This document shows positions 35,302 through 44,445 of a stretch of DNA of 64,000 bases, piece by piece. How positions within the stretch are numbered: position 1 is the stretch's first letter; every line of letters begins with the position of its first letter. Origin of the DNA: Francisella persica ATCC VR-331. GTDB lineage: Bacteria > Pseudomonadota > Gammaproteobacteria > Francisellales > Francisellaceae. The stretch lies in NCBI RefSeq assembly GCF_001653955.1, contig NZ_CP013022.1, forward strand, positions 248,001 through 312,000. Reading direction: 5' to 3'. The notes under the pieces were generated by a model that was given only the letters and a program-made list of their open reading frames with translations, searched no databases and was not told the DNA's origin. The translations under genes and the position numbers were made by a program.

Positions 35302-36021
35302 TTATGCTTGAGCAGCTTCATCAACTTTTGATTCAACTATTCTATCTAGACCTTGAGCATCAATAACAGCATCAGCAAATTTTTTCATATAGAAAGATAT
35401 TGACTTAACAGCATCATCATTACCAGGAATCATGTAATCAATACCTTCTGGGTTTGAGTTTGTATCTACGATTGATACAACTTTGATACCTAGTTTTTGA
35501 GCTTCTTGAATAGCAATATACTCTTTGTTGCTATCAATAACAACGATTGCATCAGGTAAACCACCCATTTCTTTAATACCACCAAGAACTTTCTCTAATT
35601 TTTCAATAGTTCTGATATTTTGTAGCATCTCTTTTTTAGTTAAAGATTCTAAAGTACCATCTTCTCTCATTTTTTCTAACTGAGCTAATCTCTTGATAGA
35701 TTGTCTAACTGTTTTGTAGTTAGTAAGCATACCACCTAACCATCTGTGGCTCACATACGGCATACCACATCTTTTAGCTTCAGCTTCAATGATATCTTGC
35801 GCTTGTCTTTTTGTACCAACAAATAGAATTTTTCCACCATTAGCAACAGTTTTACCAACGAAGTTAACTGCAGTTTGGAAAAGTGGAACTGTTTTCTCTA
35901 AGTCAATAATATGTACACCATGGTTAATACCAAAGATGTATTCTTTCATTTGTGGATTCCAGAAAGCTTTTTTGTGCCCGAAGTGAACACCAGCAGATAA
36001 CATTTCTTTCATTAAAGACAT
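35302..36021 (-). CDS. rpsB: 30S ribosomal protein S2
   Basis: 239 aa. I chose the ATG at 36021 ([18 protein letters not shown]), preceded by AAGGAAA; an upstream in-frame start would add 22 residues unlike any S2. [18 protein letters not shown] and [10 protein letters not shown] are diagnostic. It heads the tsf-pyrH-frr-uppS-cdsA-dut-pgsA run. Confidence 0.97.
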   Translation of the reverse strand: MSLMKEMLSAGVHFGHKKAFWNPQMKEYIFGINHGVHIIDLEKTVPLFQTAVNFVGKTVANGGKILFVGTKRQAQDIIEAEAKRCGMPYVSHRWLGGMLTNYKTVRQSIKRLAQLEKMREDGTLESLTKKEMLQNIRTIEKLEKVLGGIKEMGGLPDAIVVIDSNKEYIAIQEAQKLGIKVVSIVDTNSNPEGIDYMIPGNDDAVKSISFYMKKFADAVIDAQGLDRIVESKVDEAAQA

Positions 36022-36161
36022 TTTTATTTTCCTTATTTGGGTTATATTTACTAGTATCTTAGTTATGCCAAACATCCTTAAGGACACCCTTTAACATAAA
36101 CATTAATCAAGATACATGATTTATTAATTAAACATCACTTATACTTAAAACATATAGTACA

Positions 36162-36184
36162 AGCTGTGAGATTCTATCACAGTT
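36162..36184. repeat. Hairpin in the rpsB/folA intergenic region
   Basis: AGCTGTGA and TCACAGTT form an 8-bp stem (one G-U) with a 7-nt loop, about 140 bp upstream of rpsB and 90 bp upstream of folA. It overlaps the putative rpsB -10 box, so it could act at DNA level as an operator. Confidence 0.35.
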
Positions 36185-36200
36185 GATTTATAAATTACAA
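36171..36200 (-). promoter_or_regulatory. Putative rpsB operon promoter
   Basis: On the minus strand, TTGTAA (rc of 36195-36200), an 18-bp spacer and TAGAAT (rc of 36171-36176) with a TGA extended -10. This would leave a leader of about 140 nt before rpsB, room for the S2 autoregulation known in E. coli. Confidence 0.4.
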
Positions 36201-36272
36201 ATGGTATTTTATCTTATCTTTTAGGTGCTAAAATATCTCAAAATAAATAATTTAAATTATAAAGTAACAAAA

Positions 36273-36773
36273 ATGATTTCACTAATAGTAGCATATGACA
36301 AAAACTATGGTATCGGCAAAGAAAACACTCTAGCGTGGAAACTTTCTGATGATCTTAAAAATTTCAGAAAGATAACTGAGAATAACTATATAGTAATGGG
36401 AAGAAAGACTTTTGAATCAATTGGTCACCCTCTGCCAAACCGTAAAAACATCATATTGACAAGAGAAAAAAATTATAAGCATGATAAATGCCTTATCGTT
36501 AACAGTACTCAATATATTCTAAATTTTGCTAAGTCAAAATCTCACTATGAAATATTTATAATCGGTGGTGCGCAAATATATAGAGAATTTTTGCAGTATG
36601 CTGATAGATTGTATATTACAGAAGTTGCTGCTGAAATGCGCAATCTTGATGCTTTTTTCCCACAATGGGACAAAGCAAAATTCAAGCGTATTGGCCACAA
36701 AAAATTTAGTAAAGATGATAAAAATGAGTTTGATTTTACTTTCAGTGTATTTGAAAAGATTAAAGATTTGTAA
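36273..36773 (+). CDS. folA: Dihydrofolate reductase
   Basis: 166-aa enzyme reducing dihydrofolate to tetrahydrofolate with NADPH; target of trimethoprim. It starts MISLIVAYDKNYGIGKEN; the NADPH-binding pieces NYIVMGRKTFESIG and PLPNRKNIILTR and the GG motif FIIGGAQIYREFL are intact. I chose the ATG at 36273; the in-frame ATG 16 codons earlier adds residues not seen in the family. No strong ribosome site precedes it. Confidence 0.95.
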   Translation: MISLIVAYDKNYGIGKENTLAWKLSDDLKNFRKITENNYIVMGRKTFESIGHPLPNRKNIILTREKNYKHDKCLIVNSTQYILNFAKSKSHYEIFIIGGAQIYREFLQYADRLYITEVAAEMRNLDAFFPQWDKAKFKRIGHKKFSKDDKNEFDFTFSVFEKIKDL

Positions 36774-36849
36774 TTTAGTCAGCTTGTTTCAGTAGAATTT
36801 TAAGCAAAAATAATTTAAGTTGAAATTACATCTTAACTTTTAAATCATA

Positions 36850-37275
36850 ATGTCAGCTCAAGTTTCAGATACCGTCTTAATGATTTATCCAGAATACTTT
36901 ACCTTTAATTCAAAAAAAACAGATAGTGATGATATTTTTATAAGATCAGTTAATAAATGAGAAAGCCATCCATGCTTTAGCTCTAAATTAGTCCTATAAA
37001 ATGGTTAATAAGATCTATAAATATAAAAGTCAGTATCATTAAATAACCAAAAATACAGCTGATGCCATATTCACAAACGACTCTTTTTACACATATAAAT
37101 CAACGGTTAAGGATATATTTTTATATACCAGATGTATTTAGAGAGTCGTAGATACGAAGTATAACCACAACAACTTTTGTAAACTCTAGAATTGTAACTT
37201 AAAGTAAAATATAAGCTTAAAGATTTTCATGGCGATCACTCAAAAGTACTTGAGGACAATGCTGCAATAGTTTAG
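36850..37275 (+). pseudogene. Decayed CtlX-like amidinotransferase
   Basis: A start MSAQVSDTVLMIYPEYFTFN resembles the N-terminus of citrullinase/amidinotransferase-family proteins of the CtlX type (TVLMIRPxxFxxN). It stops after 36 codons. In other frames downstream I read TADAIFTNDSFYTY (family: DAVFPNNWxSTH) and DFHGDHSKVLEDNAAIV (family: ...FLEGTGSMV), in the correct order. Several stops and frameshifts separate them, and the C-terminal half is missing. The intact enzyme would act on citrulline or arginine-like substrates. Confidence 0.6.
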
Positions 37276-37282
37276 AAGTGAA

Positions 37283-37319
37283 AAATAAAAAAGTAAAATA
37301 TATTTTTACTTTTTTATTT
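37283..37319. terminator. Long A/T stem-loop, bidirectional terminator-like
   Basis: Perfect 16-bp arms AAATAAAAAAGTAAAA / TTTTACTTTTTTATTT around a 5-nt loop. T-runs in the arms could serve transcripts from either side: the remnant amidinotransferase (+) or tRNA-Glu (-), about 200 bp away. Confidence 0.5.
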
Positions 37320-37520
37320 ACCAACAACAACATATATGGAACTTATCGAATAGCAAAAATAACTTATAGATCTCCACTGTACAATACTTCCATGTCATGT
37401 AAAAACTACTGAAGATGTGGTGGTACTACTAGATGTATGATAGCAGCGATACTAAAACTATAAACTAATACACACAAACCTCAAACTTTAATGTTATTTT
37501 TGTTATTTATTATGATTGTT
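37320..37520. other. Gene-free spacer downstream of tRNA-Glu
   Basis: Two hundred bases with no reading frame, RNA or repeat I can identify. I see no integrase gene or attachment-site duplication of the tRNA 3' end nearby. Confidence 0.5.
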
Positions 37521-37596
<76 letters not shown>

Positions 37597-37633
37597 TTAA
37601 GACTTAAATAACTGCTCCAGCGATATATTGTGT

Positions 37634-37661
37634 ATTATAATGACTTTTATAGTTTAGTCAA
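37634..37661 (-). promoter_or_regulatory. Promoter of tRNA-Glu
   Basis: On the minus strand TTGACT (rc of 37656-37661), 16-bp spacer, TATAAT (rc of 37634-37639), ending 37 bp upstream of the mature tRNA. This is the best sigma-70 consensus match I found in the window. Confidence 0.75.
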
Positions 37662-38590
37662 GAGCTTTTGTAAAAAAAATAATTAATTATTACACTCACA
37701 AAACTACTATCACGATTATGATCAACAGTAGTTGATGAATAAATTTTACTGTCAGCTTCGATATAATTGTCTAAAGAAGCCGAATATATTTTAGCTGTAG
37801 GTAATTGATCTATGACACTAGTTATCAGAACATTCTCCATCTATCTAAAATTAGATATAAATTACCACAATTTACTTTGCTACTTTAAAACCATAATAAT
37901 TATCGTGAGATTGATATTGCATAGATAAACTTGCTTGTATCTTTTTGATGCAATATAATATGGTCATAAGTCTAAAATGATCAGCAAAATTTATATCTTT
38001 TAAATATGAAAGCAACATTTGTATCATTAATATTTGTCGGATTTCCTGATAATTGTGGGTATAGCTCACCATCAAAATATACACCGTAACCACCACTATG
38101 ATTTATCAGATCAGTATTAGAATAGCCAAGCTTAGCAAATAAATTAATTGCTGTTGAAAACCCCAAGCACAAAAACAGCATTAATAGGTTCTACAGTGTA
38201 ACTTTGTGTTTGGGCTACACCATTGATAATATAAATATTTGGCTCAACGCCAATATACCCATGCCGCTGTAATATCTTGAGGCAAATCCGGTTTGTTGTA
38301 GCTACTGATCATCGATTTACCTATAGCTGGCAAAGAATTTACCAATTATTATCTAGAGGTAAAATTACATAATTACGCTTGGTGGTATTAAATCGAATAC
38401 TCTATGAGTAGTTTTTAGTTTGCTTTGATCATTATTCTTGATTAATTTATCTTTCCAATTTGCTGTATGTATATTGCAAATTTATTGGATCAAGGCTTAA
38501 ACCAACACAGTCAGCTAAGTTATTACCAATAATGGTTATTTGCATAACTTGCTGTAGCAAGCAAAAAAGCTAAGTTTTTTGATTTTTATC
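37658..38590 (-). pseudogene. Decayed outer-membrane beta-barrel protein
   Basis: Begins directly at the gltX stop. A signal-peptide-like start (KIKKLSFF, then in another frame LLATASYANN-like text) is followed by NNLADCVGLSLDPINLQYTYSK. Further in, AKLGYSNTDLINHSGGYGVYF and ASLSMQYQSHDNYYGFKVAK alternate polar and hydrophobic residues like strands of a small OmpA/opacity-type barrel, and one terminal frame ends VSVIINYFF, an aromatic C-terminus as barrels need. At least four frame changes and stops break it. Family assignment is by pattern only. Confidence 0.5.
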
Positions 38591-39995
38591 ACTTGCATAA
38601 CTCTTTAATTGCTTTAGTAAGTCTAGCTACTACTTTATCTTTACTAAGAAGTTTTAGAGTAATACCAATATCTGGTGATTGCCCAGAACCAGTAATAGCC
38701 ACACGTAACGGCATGCCAACCTTACTCATATCAACTTGGCACTGCTTGGCTGTTGTACTAACTACATTATGTAAAACATTAGTATCTTGCCATTGCTGAG
38801 AATCTAAATAGCTAAAGTTAATCAAAAGTTTGCTAAAGATCTTAGCTGTATCTGCTTTGATATATTTTTTTACAGCATTTTCATCATAACTGATATCATC
38901 ATTATAAAAATAACTAGACTTTTCTGCTAGCTCAACTAATGTATCAACTTTTTCTGCCATCACAGCTACAAGCTCTTTTAAAACTGGACCATTGCTAATG
39001 TCTAAACCAGCCTTAGCAAAGTGATACTCAACTTCTGTTTGAATATCATCAAATTTAGACTTTTTGATATAGTGCTTGTTCAGCCATTTAAGTTTTTCAA
39101 AATCAAAACGTGATGGTGATGCACTAATATGCTCTAAATTAAAAGCTGCTATCATTTCTTCGATAGCAAAAATCTCTTGATTGCCATGTGACCAACCAAG
39201 TCTTACTAGGTAATTAAGTATTGCTTGTGGCAAATAGCCATCTTCACGATACTTCATAATATTGACAGCGCCGTGACGCTTAGAGAGTTTTGCTCCATCT
39301 TGACCAAGTATCATTGGTATATGGGCAAATACTGGCACATTAGCATTTAGCGCTTTGTATATATTGATTTGCTTAGGAGTGTTATTAATATGATCATCGC
39401 CACGAATGATATGTGTAATAACCATATCAACATCATCAACGACAACACAGAAATTATATGTCGGTGAGCCATCTGCTCTTTGGATAATCATATCATCAAT
39501 ATCATGATTTGAGATCACAATTCGACCTTTAACTGCATCATCCCAACTAACCACTCCATCTTTAGGGTTTTTGAAGCGTACTACAAAGCTCTCACCCTCT
39601 TGTGGAATATAGTTTGCATCACGACACTTACCATCGTAGCCAGTTTTGAGATTATTTGCCTGTTGATACTCTCTTAGCTCTTCTAGTCTTTCTTTAGAGC
39701 AACTACAGTAGTATGCTTTACCATCTGCGATAAGTTCTTGAATCACTTCTTTATATCTATCAAAGCGCTTTGTTTGATAGTAAATTTCGCCATCATTTTT
39801 TAGCTTCAACCAATTCATGCCATCTAAAATAGCATCCACCGCTTCCTGGATAGATCTCTCTAGATCAGTATCCTCTATTCTTAAAATAAATTTACCATTG
39901 TTATTTTTTGCATATAACCAGCTGAATAATGCCGTACGCACACCACCAACATGTAAAAATCCTGTCGGGCTTGGCGCAAATCTTGTTGTAATCAT
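38589..39995 (-). CDS. gltX: Glutamyl-tRNA synthetase
   Basis: 468-aa class I synthetase charging tRNA-Glu. The HIGH-type motif is [19 protein letters not shown] at the N-terminus and the KMSKS-type motif is [13 protein letters not shown] near residue 245. The catalytic domain has [12 protein letters not shown]. Full length for a discriminating bacterial enzyme. tRNA-Glu(UUC) lies about 1 kb downstream. The 34 bp upstream of its start recur 2.4 kb away. Confidence 0.97.
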   Translation of the reverse strand: MITTRFAPSPTGFLHVGGVRTALFSWLYAKNNNGKFILRIEDTDLERSIQEAVDAILDGMNWLKLKNDGEIYYQTKRFDRYKEVIQELIADGKAYYCSCSKERLEELREYQQANNLKTGYDGKCRDANYIPQEGESFVVRFKNPKDGVVSWDDAVKGRIVISNHDIDDMIIQRADGSPTYNFCVVVDDVDMVITHIIRGDDHINNTPKQINIYKALNANVPVFAHIPMILGQDGAKLSKRHGAVNIMKYREDGYLPQAILNYLVRLGWSHGNQEIFAIEEMIAAFNLEHISASPSRFDFEKLKWLNKHYIKKSKFDDIQTEVEYHFAKAGLDISNGPVLKELVAVMAEKVDTLVELAEKSSYFYNDDISYDENAVKKYIKADTAKIFSKLLINFSYLDSQQWQDTNVLHNVVSTTAKQCQVDMSKVGMPLRVAITGSGQSPDIGITLKLLSKDKVVARLTKAIKELCK

Positions 39996-40016
39996 AACTT
40001 AAACACCTCAGAAATA

Positions 40017-40050
40017 AAATTGCTTAAAGATTAAACTAAAAAAATAATTG
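40017..40050. repeat. 34-bp direct repeat, copy 1 (upstream of gltX)
   Basis: AAATTGCTTAAAGATTAAAC and the following 14 bp match 42449-42482 at about 32 of 34 positions, in the same orientation. Confidence 0.7.
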
Positions 40051-40128
40051 TTTCAAGAATTAAAATTAGTGAACAAAAATAGTGATAATTTTATATTAGC
40101 ATCTTGGTTATTTATTAAAAACTAACTT

Positions 40129-41520
40129 CTATAATCTGCCACCTTTAGCCATTTTATAAGGATCAATAACTTTATCAAATTCATCTTTTGACAAAAATTT
40201 AAGCTCCTCATTCGCCTCAGCCAAAGATATATTTTTTTGCTCGGCATAATGAACCATTTTTGCTACCTTATCGTAGCCTATAACAGGACTAAGCGCTGTT
40301 ACTAACATTAATGAGTTTCTAAGAAAATAATCAATTTTTTGTTTGTTTGGTTGCATCCCAACTAATAAATACTTAGTAAAGTTTTTACAACTATCTGAGA
40401 TTATCCTAATTGATTGTATAATATTAAAAATCATTAATGGTTTATAAACATTCATCTCCAAATAGCCAGCACTACCAGCGATACCAACTGCAACATCATA
40501 GCCTATTACCTGTGCAGCAACCATTGCCATAGCTTCACATTGAGTGGGATTAACTTTACCAGGCATAATTGATGAGCCAGGTTCATTTTCCGGAATTAAT
40601 AACTCATGAAAACCAGCTTTTGGACCGCAACTAAGTAAGCGAATATCATTAGCAATCTTAAATAATGAATTAGCTAAAGTTTTAAGCTGACTCATAACAG
40701 CAACTAAAGCATCATGTGAGCCTTGTACTTCAAATTTATTGGTAGCTGAAACAAAAGGCAATCCAGTAATCTTAGCAATATTACTAGCGGCAATCTCTGC
40801 AAATCCTACTGGAGCATTTAAACCAGTACCAACAGCTGTACCACCAAGAGCAAGCTGATATACATATTTCAATGTTTCTTTGATTCTTTGAATATTATTT
40901 TCTAATAATGCTACATAACCAGAGAACTCTTGACCTAAAGTTAGTGGTACTGCATCTTGCATATGTGTCCTACCGATTTTGACAATATTGTCCCACTGCT
41001 TTGTTTTTTCAGCTAATTGTTGTTGCATATACTCAACAGCAGGTAAAAGTCTATTATTTATCTCAACTGCAGTAGCAATATACATTGCACTTGGAAAAGC
41101 ATCATTTGATGATTGAGACATATTAACATCATCATTTGGGTGGATAGGATTTTTACTCCCTTTTTTGCCACCTAGAAGCTCTATGGCTCTATTTGAAATC
41201 ACTTCATTAACATTCATATTTGCCTGAGTTCCACTGCCTGTCATCCATACATGTAATGGAAAATGCTCATCAAGCTTAGATGCAATTATCTCATCAGCAA
41301 CTTCAACGATAATTTCTTTTTTAGCTTGTGCTAAGATACCTAATTGATGATTTGTCATAGCTGCGGCTTTTTTGATAATTGCCAAAGCTTTAATAACTTC
41401 AACAGGCATCAGATCATTACCTATAGAAAAATGCTCTATAGAACGCTGTGTTTGTGCACCCCAATATTTGTCATTGTCAACTTCTATTTGACCAGTACTA
41501 TCTATCTCCACTCTACGCAA
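40129..41520 (-). CDS. fumC: Fumarate hydratase class II
   Basis: 463-aa tetrameric, iron-sulfur-free fumarase of the TCA cycle converting fumarate and malate. It has [54 protein letters not shown] and the superfamily signature [16 protein letters not shown]. Full length. It stands alone, with decayed genes on its upstream side. Confidence 0.97.
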   Translation of the reverse strand: MRRVEIDSTGQIEVDNDKYWGAQTQRSIEHFSIGNDLMPVEVIKALAIIKKAAAMTNHQLGILAQAKKEIIVEVADEIIASKLDEHFPLHVWMTGSGTQANMNVNEVISNRAIELLGGKKGSKNPIHPNDDVNMSQSSNDAFPSAMYIATAVEINNRLLPAVEYMQQQLAEKTKQWDNIVKIGRTHMQDAVPLTLGQEFSGYVALLENNIQRIKETLKYVYQLALGGTAVGTGLNAPVGFAEIAASNIAKITGLPFVSATNKFEVQGSHDALVAVMSQLKTLANSLFKIANDIRLLSCGPKAGFHELLIPENEPGSSIMPGKVNPTQCEAMAMVAAQVIGYDVAVGIAGSAGYLEMNVYKPLMIFNIIQSIRIISDSCKNFTKYLLVGMQPNKQKIDYFLRNSLMLVTALSPVIGYDKVAKMVHYAEQKNISLAEANEELKFLSKDEFDKVIDPYKMAKGGRL

Positions 41521-41678
41521 AACTTATCTCCTTAAAACCCTAACTGTATAGCATAGTAACTTATATAGCTACTAGAGCTAGCTAGCTAAGATAACATTCA
41601 AAAGGTATAAAAACAAAATATCATATCACAGCAAAATCTAGCAATTGCAGCAATCAATTGTTTTAACTAGATTTTAAA

Positions 41679-42067
41679 TTAAAAAATATTAAGTTCTTTT
41701 AAAAACCATCTAGCAATACCCTCAATCACAGCTGGAGCCATAAATTAAGTATTATCTAAATCAAACCATTTTATCGATAATATTTCCGCATATGGTATTA
41801 ATTCGTTGAGTGAATTTCACCAGTATAACAGTGAACAGATACAGTATCTGTTCTATCATGATTATCTGTAACAACTTCACCAAGGTAGTGTCTAGATCTG
41901 GTTGTTGCATTTGTATATTTAGCTCCTCATTAAGCTCACAAATAATAGCTTGTAATAGTTTCTCCATCATCTATCTTACCACCTGGAAAATACCAAATAG
42001 TATTATCACGTACTCTTACAAGAAGGATTTTATTATCCTTGACACAAACTAAATCCGAAGTTTTTAT
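41679..42067 (-). pseudogene. Decayed Nudix hydrolase
   Basis: Reading right to left: SDLVCVKDNKILLVRVRDNT then IWYFPGGKIDDGET, the first half of the Nudix box; after a frameshift ICELNEELNIQM supplies the second half, with the usual arginine replaced by cysteine; another frame gives RTDTVSVHCYTGEIH and WFLKELNIF at the C-terminus. At least three frame breaks are present, and the likely start codon has become ATA at 42065-42067. Confidence 0.8.
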
Positions 42068-42202
42068 ACTTTTTTTTACTATTGTATATTTTTGAATATT
42101 AATGATTACAAAAAAATAAAAATATCTCTAGCCTAAAAAGCATTGTTAAAATTTTTTCTATAAATATATACTGATTGAAATTTTAAAGATTTTATTTTTA
42201 AT

Positions 42203-42437
42203 ATGAATATAGTCGAATTGCTAAAAGCCGTTATACAACAAAAGCTTATAATCCAACAAAAAAGTTAACAGCCTAACTCATTCAGCAGATAAAAGATATC
42301 CTTAGATTTACATCATCAAGTGTAAACTCCCAACCTTGGCACTTTATCCTAGCGACTTCTGATCAAGCAAAAGCTAAAATTGCAGAAGCAGCTGAAAATA
42401 TTCATCCTAAAAATGTAGCTAAATTTTATAACCTAAT
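42203..42437 (+). pseudogene. Truncated NfsB-like nitroreductase
   Basis: Starts MNIVELLKA, then shifts frame into YTTKAYNPTKKLTA, a stop, and LIQQIKDILRFTSSSVNSQP followed by WHFILATSDQAKAKIAEAAE. SSxNSQPWHFI is a hallmark of oxygen-insensitive nitroreductases (FMN binding). Only the first third remains; the reading frame ends at 42437 and nothing downstream resembles the rest. Confidence 0.8.
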
Positions 42438-42448
42438 TAGGTCACAAT

Positions 42449-42482
42449 AAATTACTTAAAGATTAAACTAAAAAATTAATTG
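42449..42482. repeat. 34-bp direct repeat, copy 2 (after nitroreductase remnant)
   Basis: Near-identical to 40017-40050. It starts 12 bp after the point where the nitroreductase remnant ends. Confidence 0.7.
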
Positions 42483-42559
42483 AATATTAAATAATTAGTT
42501 AGATGGCTTGTTATAAACGAATATTGTGGAAGTATAGAAAGATAAGTTTTATCATTAAA

Positions 42560-42868
42560 TTCTCTTAAAATATAAGAGAGTGTCTTAGTGATCCAATCTT
42601 TTGGAGCCACTTGACGCTAAACTTTGGATTCTTTTTACTTTCTTATATACTTGGCGTATTTCATACAATCCTTGCGCGTCAAGTAGTGATATATTTGATA
42701 TCTGGATCAAATTCAGCATACTCAATAAAATCATCTATAAAATTAGAATATTCCTCTTATCTAAGTACTTAGGCTTTTCAATAACTGCAACATATATTTT
42801 TTAATAGTGGCAAAAGTTTTTTTTCCTTAAATTTTATAATGTTGATAATCAATTAAGTTTATTTTCAT
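42560..42868 (-). pseudogene. Decayed hypothetical gene C
   Basis: A GAAGGAATATC ribosome site precedes an ATG and MKINLIDYQHYKI, then a stop. Fragments in other frames, FIDDFIEYAEFDPDIKYITT and FSVKWLQKIGSLRHS, look like real protein text. I do not recognise the family. It is the third of three minus-strand remnants in a row. Confidence 0.4.
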
Positions 42869-42905
42869 GATATTCCTTCAACTTTTGAATATTTCCTTAG
42901 TAATA

Positions 42906-43681
42906 TTACTTACCAAACAACTCTGTCTTATGACTGTCAGTTGAAACTGATGTATCCATTATAATTTTATAGATAGGCCAGGTTCATTAATTCATGACAT
43001 ATAGTAAAAATAGCATCGATTTTGCATAACTTTCTATTATTTGGATCAAACTTTTTATTAGATGATTTATACTTTTCTAGTTTATGATTTTCTTTGTAAT
43101 TATACATTTTATATCTTCTAAAACTGCAAATTTTCCTCCTACTAATTCATCTAGAACATCTCTGAATTCTTCTTTTGAAAGATCTTTTAGAAAAAAAATT
43201 TCCATCACCAAGAGAAAAATTTGTTTTTATTACATTCCTCATAAAACTTATATATCCTCAAAATTATCATCTATATTTTCTCCTAATATTAATAAATTAA
43301 TATTAATAAATTTAGGCAGATATTCTCTTGTATCATCATAAGCCCAAAGTGCAACTCTCTGAAAAGCTTCATCTTTATCAAGAATATTAGGTAAATCAAT
43401 AATATTACCACTCTTTTAAAGCTCTACCATAAACTCAGCTTGATCATCGGAAAAAGCTTTTTTAAAATTCTTTCCTATAATCAATATTGTTAGAAAAAAA
43501 GATTTTATACACAACCATCTTATTTTTTCCAATTTAGAATCTGTAATGATGTAATAAATAGCAAAACTTTGCCATAAAAAATTTGCACTGAAAAACATAG
43601 GTATCATTAGGCTTGCCATTAACATTTTCACGTAAATACCCAACTAATCTTTATATCGAAAACTTTTTCTTTAAGAGTCAT
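42906..43681 (-). pseudogene. Decayed hypothetical gene B
   Basis: GGAGATACTATA precedes ATG and MTLKEKVFDIK. Fragments in three frames follow: LRENVNGKPNDTYVFQCKFF, KKAFSDDQAEFMVELKSGN-like text, ILDKDEAFQRVALWAYDDTR, DLSKEEFRDVLDELVGGKFA, IDAIFTICHELMNLAYL and a tail SVSTDSHKTELFGK. At least six breaks. Family not recognised. Confidence 0.45.
43284..43311. repeat. 14-bp tandem duplication inside gene B remnant
   Basis: TAATATTAATAAAT occurs twice head to tail (43284-43297, 43298-43311). A 14-bp insertion shifts the frame, so this may be one of the lesions that broke the gene. Confidence 0.8.
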
Positions 43682-43694
43682 TATAGTATCTCCA

Positions 43695-44326
43695 TCTTAA
43701 GAAGATTCAGTATAAGCATCTCCAAAAAAATTATATATCCTTCGAATACTATATTCTCATCAGAATTTAAATGATATATTACTAAGATATTTAAGATTTT
43801 CTTCCTTTATAATTAAGTTCATATCTATTCCTTAGGTACTCTACATATTTTTGTATCAAAGCATTAATAATTACAGGAGTATCTACATATTCTAAACTTT
43901 TCCACGTAGCATATTTTAAATCTCTATCAGCACTACCTGCATTTATCTTACTAACCTACATACCTTTTATTTTTTTAATTGAATCTACTATAGGTAGAGC
44001 ATCTACTTACAAAGACCTATTTATATTATTAATATAACCAGTCTCCATGCTTAATAGCTACATATTTTATATCTTCACTCCAAGTATTATATTGCCCAGT
44101 TCCTACTATTTTATCTAAAGTGGATAACTAGTTTTTAACATTAAATTCTCTATTAAATATTCCACCATACTTAAGTTCTTTTTAAAGACGATATGGTTTT
44201 AAAATGGTTCAAATTTGGCAATCGTTGTATAAATCTAAAAGCTGGCTAAATTCTTTTTGTTGTTCCTCAGGAATATATTATAATTACCGTAAAAAAATTC
44301 CTAACTAAATATTCTGCAGTTATCAT
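43695..44326 (-). pseudogene. Decayed hypothetical gene A
   Basis: Starts MITAEYLVRNFF at 44326. Fragments in other frames are LDKIVGTGQYNTWSEDIKYV followed by AIKHGDW, then VSKINAGSADRDLKYATWKS followed by LEYVDTPVIINALIQKYVEYL. These suggest a soluble protein of roughly 180-200 aa. Family not recognised. It lies just downstream of valS in the same direction. Confidence 0.45.
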
Positions 44327-44445
44327 AAGTAAGTCTGGATAATATACCTTAAATTAAAAAATAAAAGAGAATATTACGTAGAAATTACTATAGGTTTGTT
44401 AAAATCTAGACAAAATACCATATATAAAAAAATAGTATAGATAAC

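Noticed and set aside
42601-42804. Open frame of 67 codons on the + strand
   Set aside because: No ribosome site and low-complexity composition; the minus strand carries better protein-like fragments.
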